From Hymenobacter nivis (GTDB lineage: Bacteria > Bacteroidota > Bacteroidia > Cytophagales > Hymenobacteraceae): DNA of 64,000 nucleotides. Positions 23,797 to 32,900 of this stretch are shown here, one piece after another. The position numbers and the translations under genes are program-made. Numbering within the stretch: position 1 is the first letter of the stretch; each line of letters begins with the position of its first letter. Location of the stretch: assembly GCF_006439025.1 (NCBI RefSeq), contig NZ_RCYZ01000002.1:744753-808752 (forward strand), given 5' to 3'. The notes under the pieces were generated by a model, which saw only the letters and a program-made list of their open reading frames with translations, was not told the origin of the DNA and did not search any database.

Positions 23797-25605
23797 CTAT
23801 TTCTGGGTGGCGGCCCAGGCGTCCATTTTCTTTTCGAGCACGGCCAGCGGCATCGAGCCGTCCTTGAGAATTTCGTCGTGGAAGGCGCTCAGCGAAAACT
23901 TGGGCCCCAGTTGCTGCTCGTACTTGGTGCGCAGGGCCCTGATTTTAAGGGCCCCAATTTTGTAGCCCAGCGCCTGGCCGGGGATGGCCATGTAGCGCTC
24001 GATGGCCGAGGTGGCGTCCTGGGTGCTCAGGGGCAGGTTGTCGAGCATGTAAGCAATGGCCTGCTCGCGGGTCATGTTGCGCGAGTGCAGGCCGGTGTCC
24101 ACCACCAGGCGCACGGCGCGCAGCATCTCGTCGCCCAGGGCCCCGGCGTACTGGTAGGGGTCGGTGTAGAGGCCCAGCTCCTTGCCTAGGCTCTCGCAGT
24201 ACAGCGCCCAGCCCTCCACGTAGGCGTTCTGGCCGCCGAAGCGCCGGAACTTGGGCAAGCTGGTGTTTTCCTGCTGCAACGAAATCTGGTAGTGGTGCCC
24301 AGGGATGGCCTCGTGCAGAAACAGCGACTCCATGCCCGAGGTGGTCGTGAACTGGGTGGCGTCGAGAATAGGCACGTAGAAAATGCCCGGCCGCGAGCCG
24401 TCCGGGGCCCCCTGGTTGTACTCGGCCGAGGCCGAGGCGGCGCGGAAGGCTTCCGTCTGGCGGATTTCAAACGGCGTTTTGGGCACGTGGCCAAACATCT
24501 TTTTCAGGTTCGGCTCCATGCGCTGGTGGATGGCCTCGAAGGCGGCCAAAATCTGGGCCGGCGTTTTGTAGGGCCGGAAGCGCTGGTCGGTTTTCAGGTA
24601 CTCAAAAAACGCCCGCAAGTCGCCCTTGAAGCCCACGCTGGCCTTCACGCGCTCCATCTCGCCGCGGATGCGGGCCACCTCGCCCAGGCCCACCTGGTAG
24701 ATTTCGGCCGGCGTCATTTCAGTCGTCGTCGAGTTGGCCACCAGGTACTTGTACATTTCCGGGCCGCCGGGCAGGGCCCCCAGGCCGCTGGTAGCGCGGG
24801 CCTTGGGCAGGTACTCGGTCTGCAAAAAGTCGCCGAGCTTCTTATACGTTGGCACCAGCACCGTGCCGATGGCCTTCTTATAGTCGGCCGTCAGCCGGGC
24901 CTTGTCAGCGGCCGAAAAATCCTTCGGAAACTTGTTGATGGGGCTGTAGAACAGGCTCTTGGTGGGGTCGCTCACCACCAGGGCCCGCAGCTGGGGCACC
25001 ATTTGCACCACCAGGGCCCGGGGCAGCACCACGCCGGCCCGCACGCCGGTGCGGAAGTTGGCCACCGCCGTGTCGGCCCACGTGGCAAAGCCGCGCACGC
25101 GGCCCAGCCAGTTGTCGTAGTCCTTCACCGTTTTAAAGGGCTGGATGCCCTCGCCCGAGCCCATCTGGCCCATCGTGAGGGGCAGGGCATAGAACTGGTT
25201 GAAGGGCATCATCCAGGTGTTCAGCTTCAGCCCGGCCAGGTTTTGCTGCATCTGGTACCGGAAGATGTCGTAGCTCAGCTGGTCGTTGGGCCCCAGCTTG
25301 GCCCGGTCGAAGCCCTCGAGCCGCGTGAGGTACGTTTGGTAAAACGTGCGCAGCGAGTCGCGGTAGGCGCGGGTGCCGTCGTTGGGCAGCTGGTCGTTGA
25401 AGCGGTTGTCGCCCTGGCTGGTGGCCGAGAGCGGGTCGAGGCGCGACTGCCGCTCCCAAAAGGCGTCGAACAGGGCCCCCAGGGCCTTGGGGTCGGCGGC
25501 GGTGGGGGCCCCGGCAGCGGCCGTGTTGGCGTCGGTGGGGCGGTTTTGGTTGCAGGCGGTGGCCAGGGCGGCGGCGGCCAGCCCGGCAAGGAGGAGCTTT
25601 TTCAT
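23797..25605 (-). CDS. DUF885 lipoprotein metallopeptidase, copy B
   Basis: ATG 25605 gives MKKLLLAGLAAAALATACN, a lipoprotein signal with the Cys at residue 18. The 602-residue protein has the DUF885 zinc motif HEAIPGHH and the EGWALYCESLGKELGLY region, and ends HDEILKDGSMPLAVLEKKMDAW, typical for the family. It is closely similar along its length to copy A at 19166, for example in MMPFNQFYALPLTMGQ versus WMIPFNQFGGLPLALGQ. A periplasmic peptidase role is inferred. Together with the TlpA-like gene and its remnant it outlines a segmental duplication of a [DUF885-TlpA] unit. Confidence 0.9.
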   Translation of the reverse strand: MKKLLLAGLAAAALATACNQNRPTDANTAAAGAPTAADPKALGALFDAFWERQSRLDPLSATSQGDNRFNDQLPNDGTRAYRDSLRTFYQTYLTRLEGFDRAKLGPNDQLSYDIFRYQMQQNLAGLKLNTWMMPFNQFYALPLTMGQMGSGEGIQPFKTVKDYDNWLGRVRGFATWADTAVANFRTGVRAGVVLPRALVVQMVPQLRALVVSDPTKSLFYSPINKFPKDFSAADKARLTADYKKAIGTVLVPTYKKLGDFLQTEYLPKARATSGLGALPGGPEMYKYLVANSTTTEMTPAEIYQVGLGEVARIRGEMERVKASVGFKGDLRAFFEYLKTDQRFRPYKTPAQILAAFEAIHQRMEPNLKKMFGHVPKTPFEIRQTEAFRAASASAEYNQGAPDGSRPGIFYVPILDATQFTTTSGMESLFLHEAIPGHHYQISLQQENTSLPKFRRFGGQNAYVEGWALYCESLGKELGLYTDPYQYAGALGDEMLRAVRLVVDTGLHSRNMTREQAIAYMLDNLPLSTQDATSAIERYMAIPGQALGYKIGALKIRALRTKYEQQLGPKFSLSAFHDEILKDGSMPLAVLEKKMDAWAATQK

Positions 25606-25687
25606 GGATGGCGAAGCGAATGCGGCCGCCAAACTACGGCCCCGGCGGGGCCCGCCGCGTGAAGAAAGGCTGAGTGGCCGGCCCGAT

Positions 25688-25695
25688 TATCTTTG
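25688..25695 (+). promoter_or_regulatory. TAnnTTTG promoter of the kai operon
   Basis: TATCTTTG exactly matches the Bacteroidota -7 element, 24 bases before the ATG at 25720. It overlaps a TTG that could otherwise be taken as the kaiC start, which argues for the ATG. Confidence 0.6.
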
Positions 25696-25719
25696 TTCTT
25701 TCCTCGATACGATTATAAT

Positions 25720-27447
25720 ATGCACAATCCTTCCCTGGCTGGCGGTTCTGCCTTGCCCCGGTTGCCCAAGGCCCCTACTGGCATCGACGGCCTCGACGAA
25801 ATCACCGAAGGCGGCTTGCCGCTGGGCCGCCCCACGCTGGTGTGCGGCAGCGCCGGCTGCGGCAAAACCCTGCTGGGCATCGAGTTCTTGGTGCGCGGCA
25901 TCCAGAACTACGGCGAGCCCGGCGTGCTCATGGCCTTCGAGGAAACCGCCGAGGAGCTGGCGGCCAACGTGGCCTCGCTGGGCTTCGACCTGGGGGCCCT
26001 GCAAGCGGCCAAAATGCTGCGCCTCGACCACGTGCACGTGGACCGCTCGGAGATGGAGGAAAACGGCGAGTACGACCTGGAGGGCCTGTTCATTCGCCTC
26101 GGCTACGCCATCGATTCCATCGGGGCCAAGCGCGTGGTGCTCGACACCATCGAGACGCTGTTCGCGGGCTTCACCAACGAATCGGTGCTGCGCTCGGAAA
26201 TCCGCCGGCTGTTCCGCTGGCTTAAGGACAAGGGCGTGACCACCGTCATCACCGCCGAGCGCGGCGACGGCACTCTCACGCGCCAAGGCTTGGAAGAGTA
26301 CGTGTCGGACTGCGTGATTTTGCTCGACAACCGGGTGATTGACCAGATTACGACCCGGCGGCTGCGCGTGGTGAAGTACCGCGGCAGCACCCACGGCACC
26401 AACGAGTACCCGTACCTCATCACCGAAGACGGCATTTCGGTGCTGCCCGTCACTTCGCTCAAGCTCGAGCACACGGTGTCGAACGAAATCGTGTCGTCGG
26501 GCGTGTCGGGCATCGACGCCATGTTCGAGCGCGGGGGCTGGTACCGCGGCAGCAGCACGCTGCTCACGGGCACGGCCGGCACGGCCAAAACCACGCTGGC
26601 GGCCTCCTTTGCGCTGGCCGCCTGCCAGCGCGGCGAGCGGTGCTTGTACTTCGCCTTCGAAGAGTCGCCGGCCCAGCTCGTGCGCAACATGCAGTCGGTG
26701 GGCGTCGACTTGGCGCCTTACCTGGCCCAGGGCCTGCTGCGCATCGACGCCTCGCGCCCCACCCTCAACGGCCTGGAGCGCCACCTCGTGACGCTACACC
26801 GGCTCGTGAGCGAGTTCCGGCCCGGCACGGTCGTCATCGACCCCATCAGCAACCTGATTTCGGTGGGCAGCATCAGCGAGGTGCGCAGCATGCTCACCCG
26901 GCTGATTGATTACCTGAAGGTCAACGGCATATCGGCCCTGTTCACGGCCCTGGTGAGCGGGCGCGAGGGCCGCCAGGAGATGACCGAGGAGGGCGTCTCG
27001 TCGCTGGTAGATACCTGGATTTCGGTGCGCGACCTGGAAGGCATCGGCGAGCGCAACCGCGGCCTGAGCATCCTCAAGGCCCGCGGCCTGGCCCACTCCA
27101 ACCAGGTGCGCGAGTTTGAGGTGACCCCACGCGGCGTGGAGCTGCTCGACGTGGTGGTGGGCCCCACGGGCATCATCACCGGCGCTGGCCGCCTGGCCCA
27201 GCGCGCCCAGGCCCTGGCCGCCGCCGAAGCCGAGCGCCTCGCCCTGGACCGCACCGACCGCGAGCTGGAGCGCAAGCGCCGCGTGCTGGAGGCCACCATT
27301 GCCAACCTGCGCACCGAGTTCGAATCGGTGGAGGAGGGGCTGCGCCGGGCGCGGGCCGCCCAGCCGGGGGCCCCGGCCGGGGACGATAACGCGGCCGATA
27401 CCGATGGCAATACCAAGGCGGCCCCCGCGGGCCAACGTTCAGTTTAG
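25720..27447 (+). CDS. kaiC: KaiC-like double-domain clock ATPase
   Basis: A 575-residue KaiC homologue with two RecA-like domains. CI has Walker A GSAGCGKT (43-50) and catalytic Glu pair E74/E75 (AFEETAEE); CII has Walker A GTAGTAKT (284-291) and E314/E315 (FAFEESPAQ). Around the cyanobacterial autophosphorylation sites (T426, S431, T432) this protein has T422, S427 and S428, so both phospho-acceptors are kept as a Ser-Ser pair. After CII the chain continues as a predicted Glu/Arg-rich coiled coil (about 492-548), unlike the short A-loop tail that binds KaiA. It should form hexamers and act as a slow ATPase and autokinase. It is the first gene of an operon with two kaiB genes and a kinase. 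Start set by the promoter position. Confidence 0.93.
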   Translation: MHNPSLAGGSALPRLPKAPTGIDGLDEITEGGLPLGRPTLVCGSAGCGKTLLGIEFLVRGIQNYGEPGVLMAFEETAEELAANVASLGFDLGALQAAKMLRLDHVHVDRSEMEENGEYDLEGLFIRLGYAIDSIGAKRVVLDTIETLFAGFTNESVLRSEIRRLFRWLKDKGVTTVITAERGDGTLTRQGLEEYVSDCVILLDNRVIDQITTRRLRVVKYRGSTHGTNEYPYLITEDGISVLPVTSLKLEHTVSNEIVSSGVSGIDAMFERGGWYRGSSTLLTGTAGTAKTTLAASFALAACQRGERCLYFAFEESPAQLVRNMQSVGVDLAPYLAQGLLRIDASRPTLNGLERHLVTLHRLVSEFRPGTVVIDPISNLISVGSISEVRSMLTRLIDYLKVNGISALFTALVSGREGRQEMTEEGVSSLVDTWISVRDLEGIGERNRGLSILKARGLAHSNQVREFEVTPRGVELLDVVVGPTGIITGAGRLAQRAQALAAAEAERLALDRTDRELERKRRVLEATIANLRTEFESVEEGLRRARAAQPGAPAGDDNAADTDGNTKAAPAGQRSV

Positions 27448-27469
27448 CATTACCGTATAAAAAGTGATT

Positions 27470-27799
27470 ATGGATACGAGGGAAGATATGGCGGCGCTGG
27501 CGCCGCCCGCCGATGGCAAAAAATGGGAATTACGCTTGTACGTAGCCGGCCAAACCGCCAAGTCGGTGGCCGCGCTGGCCAACCTGCGCCGCTACTGCGA
27601 AACGCACCTGGAAGGCAGCTATTCGCTGGAAGTGATTGACTTATTGGAAAATCCGCAGCTGGCCGAGGGCGACCAAATCCTGGCCATTCCGACGCTGGTG
27701 CGCAAGGTGCCCGCGCCGTTGCGCCGTATCATCGGCGACCTCTCGAACGAGGAACGCGTGCTGGTGGGGCTCGACATCCGCCCGCAGGGGCCCCAATAG
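27470..27799 (+). CDS. kaiB: KaiB-like protein 1
   Basis: ATG 27470 gives 109 residues (a GTG at 27464 is the alternative). The first ~17 residues are an extra, probably flexible leader. The rest follows cyanobacterial KaiB closely: LRLYVAGQTAKSVAAL, the NPQLAEGDQILAIPTL segment and RRIIGDLSNEERVLVGLD. The Gly and Asp in the last motif, which in cyanobacterial KaiB influence the switch between the two folds, are both kept. KaiB is a thioredoxin-like metamorphic protein that binds KaiC. The gene starts 22 bases after kaiC. Confidence 0.92.
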   Translation: MDTREDMAALAPPADGKKWELRLYVAGQTAKSVAALANLRRYCETHLEGSYSLEVIDLLENPQLAEGDQILAIPTLVRKVPAPLRRIIGDLSNEERVLVGLDIRPQGPQ

Positions 27800-27802
27800 G
27801 CC

Positions 27803-28111
27803 GTGGAACCAACCACCGCCCCGCCCGCCGAGTACGCGTTCGACCTGTACGTGACCGGCGCCACGCCGAACTCGACGCGCGCCGTGCGCAACATCAAAGA
27901 AATCTGCGAGCAGTACCTGCCCGGCCGCTACGCGCTGCGCATCCTCGACCTTTACCAGCAGCCCCACTTGGCCCAGCAAGAGCAAATTGTGGCCGCCCCC
28001 ACGCTGGTGCGGGTGCGCCCGCTGCCCCAGCGGCGGCTCGTGGGCGACCTTTCCGACCGGGCCACGGTGCTGGTGGCCCTGGGCTTGCCCCCCGCGCCTC
28101 CTGCTGCATGA
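27803..28111 (+). CDS. kaiB: KaiB-like protein 2
   Basis: A 102-residue second KaiB starting at GTG 27803, only three bases after the stop of KaiB 1; no ATG is available. It matches the KaiB fold: FDLYVTGATPNSTRAVRNI, ALRILDLYQQPHLAQQEQIVAAPTL and RRLVGDLSDRATVLVALGL. It is clearly diverged from KaiB 1, including PHLAQQ for PQLAE. In the last motif the Gly and Asp of VGLD become Ala and Gly (VALG). Its stop overlaps the start of the kinase gene (ATGA), so translation of the two is likely coupled. It may compete with or replace KaiB 1 on KaiC, or have another partner. Confidence 0.9.
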   Translation: MEPTTAPPAEYAFDLYVTGATPNSTRAVRNIKEICEQYLPGRYALRILDLYQQPHLAQQEQIVAAPTLVRVRPLPQRRLVGDLSDRATVLVALGLPPAPPAA

Positions 28112-29823
28112 CGAATTTGCCTACCCCGCCCACCGCCGCCGCCCTGGCCCTCGAAAACGAGGAGCTGCGCCACCGCCTGCGCGAAGCCGAGGAGTTGATT
28201 GCCGCCGTGCGCACCGGCGCCGTGGACGCGCTGGCCATCCAGGGCCCCGAGGGGCCCCGCATCTTCACCCTGGAAAGCGCCGACCAAAGCTACCGGGCCC
28301 TCATCGAGCAGATGAACGAGGGGGCCCTGTTGCTGAGCCCCGAGGGTACGGTGCTGTACTGCAACGCCGCCTTGGCCGCGCTGCTGGGCCAGGCCCCGGC
28401 TGCCCTGCTAGGCAACGCCTTCGAGGCGTGCGTGCCGGCCGACTTTCAGGACTACTGGGCCGGGCTGGTGGCGCGGGGCTGGGCCGGCAAAGCCCGCGGC
28501 GAGCTGCCCCTGCGCGGCCCCGAGGGGGCCCTGCGGCCGTGCGCGGTGTCGATGAATGGGCTGAACTTCGACGGGGCTCAGGCGCTGGCCGTGCTCGTAA
28601 CCGACGTGTCGGCGGCGCAGGAAATCGACGGCATCCGGGCCTTGGTGGTGGAGCAGGACGCGCTGATTGAGCGGGCCCACGACGAGCTGCTGCGCCAGCA
28701 GGCCGCCCGCCACGCCCTGGAGCAGGTAGCGGCCGAGGTGGGCCGCGTGCTGGAGGGCATCCCCCAAATTGCCTGGACCTCGGACCCCGCCGGCACGACG
28801 TCGTACCTCAACCGCCGCTGGTTCGACTTTGCCGGCGAGGGTCCCACGGCCGGGCTCGGGCCCATCACCAGCCGCATCCACCCCGCCGATTTTGTGGCCA
28901 CCACCGCGCACTGGCACCACTGCCTGGCCACCGGCGCGCCCCTCGACGTGGAGTGCCGCCTGCGCAACGCGGCCGGCCACTACCGCTGGATGCTGGGCCG
29001 GGCCCTGCCCTCGCGCGACGAGGACGGGACCATCCGGGAGTGGATTGGCACCTTCACCGACATCCACGAGCAGAAGCTGGCCCTCGAGCGCGTGGCCCAG
29101 GCCCAGGCCCTGCTGCGCGCCAACAACGAGCAGCTCACCCGCGTGAACGAGGACCTCGACAACTTCGTGTACACGGCCTCGCACGACCTCAAGGGCCCCA
29201 TCACCAACATCGAGGGCCTGCTCCAGGCCCTGCTGGTGGAGCTGCCGCCCGCCAGCTGGGAGGCAGCCCAGGTGCCGGCCATCCTCGACATGATGCAGGA
29301 CTCGGTGGACCGCTTTCGGCGCACCATCGAGCACCTCACGGCCGTGATTGAGGTGCAAAAGGCGGAGCCCCTGGCCCACGCGCCGGCCGATGTGCAGGCC
29401 GTCATCGCCGATGTGCGCCTCGACCTGGCCCCCGAGCTGCGGGCCGCCGGCGGCCGCCTGGAGGTGGACGCCAACGGCTGCGAGCCGCTGCCCTTCGCCG
29501 AGAAAAACCTGCGCAGCGTGGTGTACAACCTGCTCAGCAACGCCATTAAGTACCGCGCCCCGGGCCGGGCCCTGCGCGTGCGCCTGAGCTGCCACACCGT
29601 GGGCAACGAGGTGGTGCTGGCCGTGCAAGACAACGGCCTGGGCCTGGACCTGGCCGACGAGCCCCGCCTGTTTGCCATGTTCCAGCGCCTGCACGACCAC
29701 GTGGAGGGCTCCGGCATTGGCCTGTACATGGTGAAGAAACTGGTGGAAAACGCCGGCGGCCGCATTGCCGTGCAAAGCCAATTGGGCGTGGGCTCTACCT
29801 TTACCGTGCACTTCCGCCGCTGA
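28108..29823 (+). CDS. PAS-domain sensor histidine kinase of the kai operon
   Basis: A 571-residue cytoplasmic kinase with no membrane segment. A short coiled coil (12-35) is followed by a PAS domain (about 60-170), a linker helix, a second PAS/PAC domain (about 208-325, ending EWIGTFTDIHEQK), the dimerisation/phospho-acceptor domain with H359 (YTASHDLKGPI) and an HATPase domain: N box N474/N478 (YNLLSNAIKY), G1 DNGLGLD (508-514), G2 GSGIGLYMV (534-542). The cyanobacterial clock kinase SasA senses KaiC through a KaiB-like N-terminal domain, which is missing here. No response regulator is encoded nearby. It is presumably the output or input kinase of the KaiBC unit (inference from the four-base overlap with kaiB 2). 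Confidence 0.92.
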   Translation: MTNLPTPPTAAALALENEELRHRLREAEELIAAVRTGAVDALAIQGPEGPRIFTLESADQSYRALIEQMNEGALLLSPEGTVLYCNAALAALLGQAPAALLGNAFEACVPADFQDYWAGLVARGWAGKARGELPLRGPEGALRPCAVSMNGLNFDGAQALAVLVTDVSAAQEIDGIRALVVEQDALIERAHDELLRQQAARHALEQVAAEVGRVLEGIPQIAWTSDPAGTTSYLNRRWFDFAGEGPTAGLGPITSRIHPADFVATTAHWHHCLATGAPLDVECRLRNAAGHYRWMLGRALPSRDEDGTIREWIGTFTDIHEQKLALERVAQAQALLRANNEQLTRVNEDLDNFVYTASHDLKGPITNIEGLLQALLVELPPASWEAAQVPAILDMMQDSVDRFRRTIEHLTAVIEVQKAEPLAHAPADVQAVIADVRLDLAPELRAAGGRLEVDANGCEPLPFAEKNLRSVVYNLLSNAIKYRAPGRALRVRLSCHTVGNEVVLAVQDNGLGLDLADEPRLFAMFQRLHDHVEGSGIGLYMVKKLVENAGGRIAVQSQLGVGSTFTVHFRR

Positions 29824-29909
29824 GCCCCGCGGGCTGGCCGGGGCCTGGGTATTCGCCGCGGCGGGCCCGGGGCCCTGGTTGGCCCACCCGCCGGGGCCCC
29901 GCGGCTGCC

Positions 29910-32900
29910 TTGATCCGCAACGCTTTACCCGCCCTGCCCTTGGTTTCCTCGCTTGCCCAACGCCTCCTGGTGCTGCTGCTGCTGGCCGCGCCGCTGCTGG
30001 CCCCCGCCCAGCGCCGCACGGCCCTGCCCACGCACCGCGTTACCCGCCCCAAAAACTTTCCCCGGGGCCCCCGCCCCAAGGCGCCGGCCGCCGGCGCGCC
30101 CGCCTTCGTGCAGTACCTGCACTCGCCCTGGGTCGATTCGGTGATGCGCGTGCTCACGCCCGACCAGCGGGTGGCGCAGCTGTTCATGGTGGCCGCCTAC
30201 TCCAATCGCCAGCGGATTGACGAAGACTCAGTGGCGGCGCTGGTGCAGCAGTACGGCGTGGGGGGGCTGATTTTCTTCCAAGGGGGCCCCGTGCGGCAAT
30301 CCAAGCTGCTGAACCGCTACCAGGCCCAGGCCCGGGTGCCGCTGCTGGTGGCCCTCGACGGCGAGTGGGGCGTGGGCATGCGGCTCGATAGCATCGAGAA
30401 ATTCCCGTACCAAATGAGCCTGGGGGCCCTGGCCGCGGCCGATACGGCCCTGCTCTACGGCATGGGCACGGAGGTGGCCCGGCAGTTTCGGCGCCTGGGC
30501 ATGCACGTCAACTTCGCCCCGGTAGTGGACGTGAACAACAACGCCGCTAACCCCGTCATCGGCTTCCGCAGCTGGGGCGAAAACCCGGCCGCTGTATCGC
30601 GCGCCAGCCGCCAGTACATGCGCGGCATGCAGGACGCGGGCGTGCTGGCCGTGGCCAAGCACTTCCCCGGGCACGGCGACGTGGACGTGGACTCGCACCT
30701 GGCCCTGCCCACGGTGCGCGTGGACCGCCGCCGCCTCGATTCGCTGGAGCTGCCGCCCTTCCGCAACCTGATTGCCAACGGCTTGGGCGGCATGATGGTG
30801 GCCCACCTCAACGTGCCGGCCCTCGACACCACGGGCACGCCCACCACGCTCTCGCGCCCGGTCATCACGGGCATGCTGCGGGGCGAGCTGGGCTTTAATG
30901 GCCTGATTTTCACCGACGCCATGAACATGAAGGGCGTCACGAGCCGCTACCCGCCCGGCGAGGCCGACGTACGGGCCCTGCAAGCCGGTAACGACATCCT
31001 GGAGTTCAGCCGCAACGTGCCGCTGGCCCTGCGCATGGTGCGCGCCGCCGTGGACAGCGGCCGGCTGTCGCAGCGCGAAATTGACCAGCACTGCCGCCGC
31101 GTGCTGGCCCTCAAGCACTGGGCTGGCCTGAACCACTACCGGCCCATCGACCTGAAAAACCTCGATGCCGACCTCAATCCGCCGCACGCCCGCTACCTCA
31201 GCCACCGCCTCACCGAGCTGAGCCTCACGCTGCTGCGCAACCAGCGCAGCCTGCTGCCCCTGCGCCGCCTCGACACGCTGCGGGTAGCCACGCTGGTGCT
31301 CGGCGGGGCCCCCGGCGACACCACGGCTTTCCAAAAAGCGGTGGCCGACTACGTGCCCACCGCCCACTTCCACGCTGCCGCCAGCCCCACCCTCGACGAG
31401 CTGACGCGCCTGCGCGCGGCCTTGAAACCCTACAACCTGGTGCTGGTGAGCCTGCAGGGCCTGGGCCGCCTACCGGCCACCAATTTCGGCATTGCCCCCG
31501 AAACCAACCTGCTGCTGCGCGAGCTGGCGGGCCAAAAGCAAACGCTGGTGCTCAGCGTGTTCGGCTCGGCCTACGCCGTGGCCAAGGTGCGCGACCTCGA
31601 CCGCGCCGCCGCCGTGGTGCTGGCCTACCAGGAAAGCCCGGACGCCCAGAGCCTGGCCGCCCAGCTCATTTTTGGCGGCGTGGGGGCCCAGGGCACGCTG
31701 CCCGTCACGGTGAGCAACCAGTTCCCGCGCGGCTTCGGCCTGAAAACCGAGGGCGGCCTGCGCCTGCGCTACGCCAACCCCGAAGACGTGGGCCTCGACG
31801 GCCGCCTCGAAGCCCGCATCGACAGCCTCGTGGGCCGGGCCCTGGCGGTGCAGGCCGTGCCCGGCTGCCAGGTGGTGGTGGCCCGCAACGGCACCGTGGT
31901 GCTGCGCAAAAGCTACGGCAACCAGACCTACGCCGGCTACTCCGACGCCCCGCTGGCCCAGCAAGCGAAAAAGCAAAAGGGCCGCCGCTCCCTCGAAACG
32001 CCCGCCCCCACGGGGGCCCTGAGCGTGCCCCGCCCCGTGGCCGACGGCGACCTCTACGACCTGGCCTCGCTCACGAAACTGCTGGCCTCCACGCCGGCGC
32101 TGCTGCGGCTGGAGCAGGAAGGTAAGTTCAGCCCCGACAGCACGATGGGCAACTACTTCCCGTTTCTGCGCGGCACCAACAAGGCCAACCTGAACATGCG
32201 CGAGGTGCTGGCCCACCAGGCCCGCCTCAAGGCGTTCATCCCGTTCTGGCAAGAGCTGCGGAAGAAGAACGGGGCCCTGCGCCGCCGCTACTTCCGCGCC
32301 GATTCGTCGGCCCGGTTCCCGCTGCTGGTAGCCCGGGGCCTGTGGGCGAGCCGCAAGCTGCCGGCCCGCATCAACCAGGAAATCGGGGCTTCGCCGCTCA
32401 ACGCCAAGCCCGGCTACGTGTACTCCGACCTCTCGTTCATGCTGTACCCGCAGCTGGTGCGGGCGCGGTCGGGGCTGCCGTTTGAAGACTTTTTGCAGCG
32501 CGACGTGTACCGGCCGCTGGGGGCCACCACGCTGGGCTTCCGGCCGGCGCGGCGCTTCCCGCTGGCCCGCATCGTGCCCACCGAGTACGACTCCACCTTC
32601 CGCCGGCAGCTGCTCCACGGCACCGTGCACGACGAGGGCGCGGCCCTGCTGGGCGGTTTCGCGGGCCACGCCGGCCTGTTTGGCAACGCCAACGACGTGG
32701 CCAAGCTCGTGCAGACCTACGCCTGGGGCGGCCGCTACGGCGGCCAGCAGCTCTTCGATAAGAAGATACTGGCCGACTGGACGCGCTGCCAGTTCTGCCC
32801 CGACAACCGCCGGGGCCTGGCCTTCGACCGGCCCGCGGCCGACCCCAGCGTGAACTTCGCCAAAAGCTCGTCGCCGGCTGCCTTTGGCCACACCGGCTAC

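Noticed and set aside
24000..30000. kaiA or a clock response regulator near kaiC
   Set aside because: No gene in the neighbourhood resembles KaiA or an OmpR-type response regulator; all surrounding genes were assigned otherwise.
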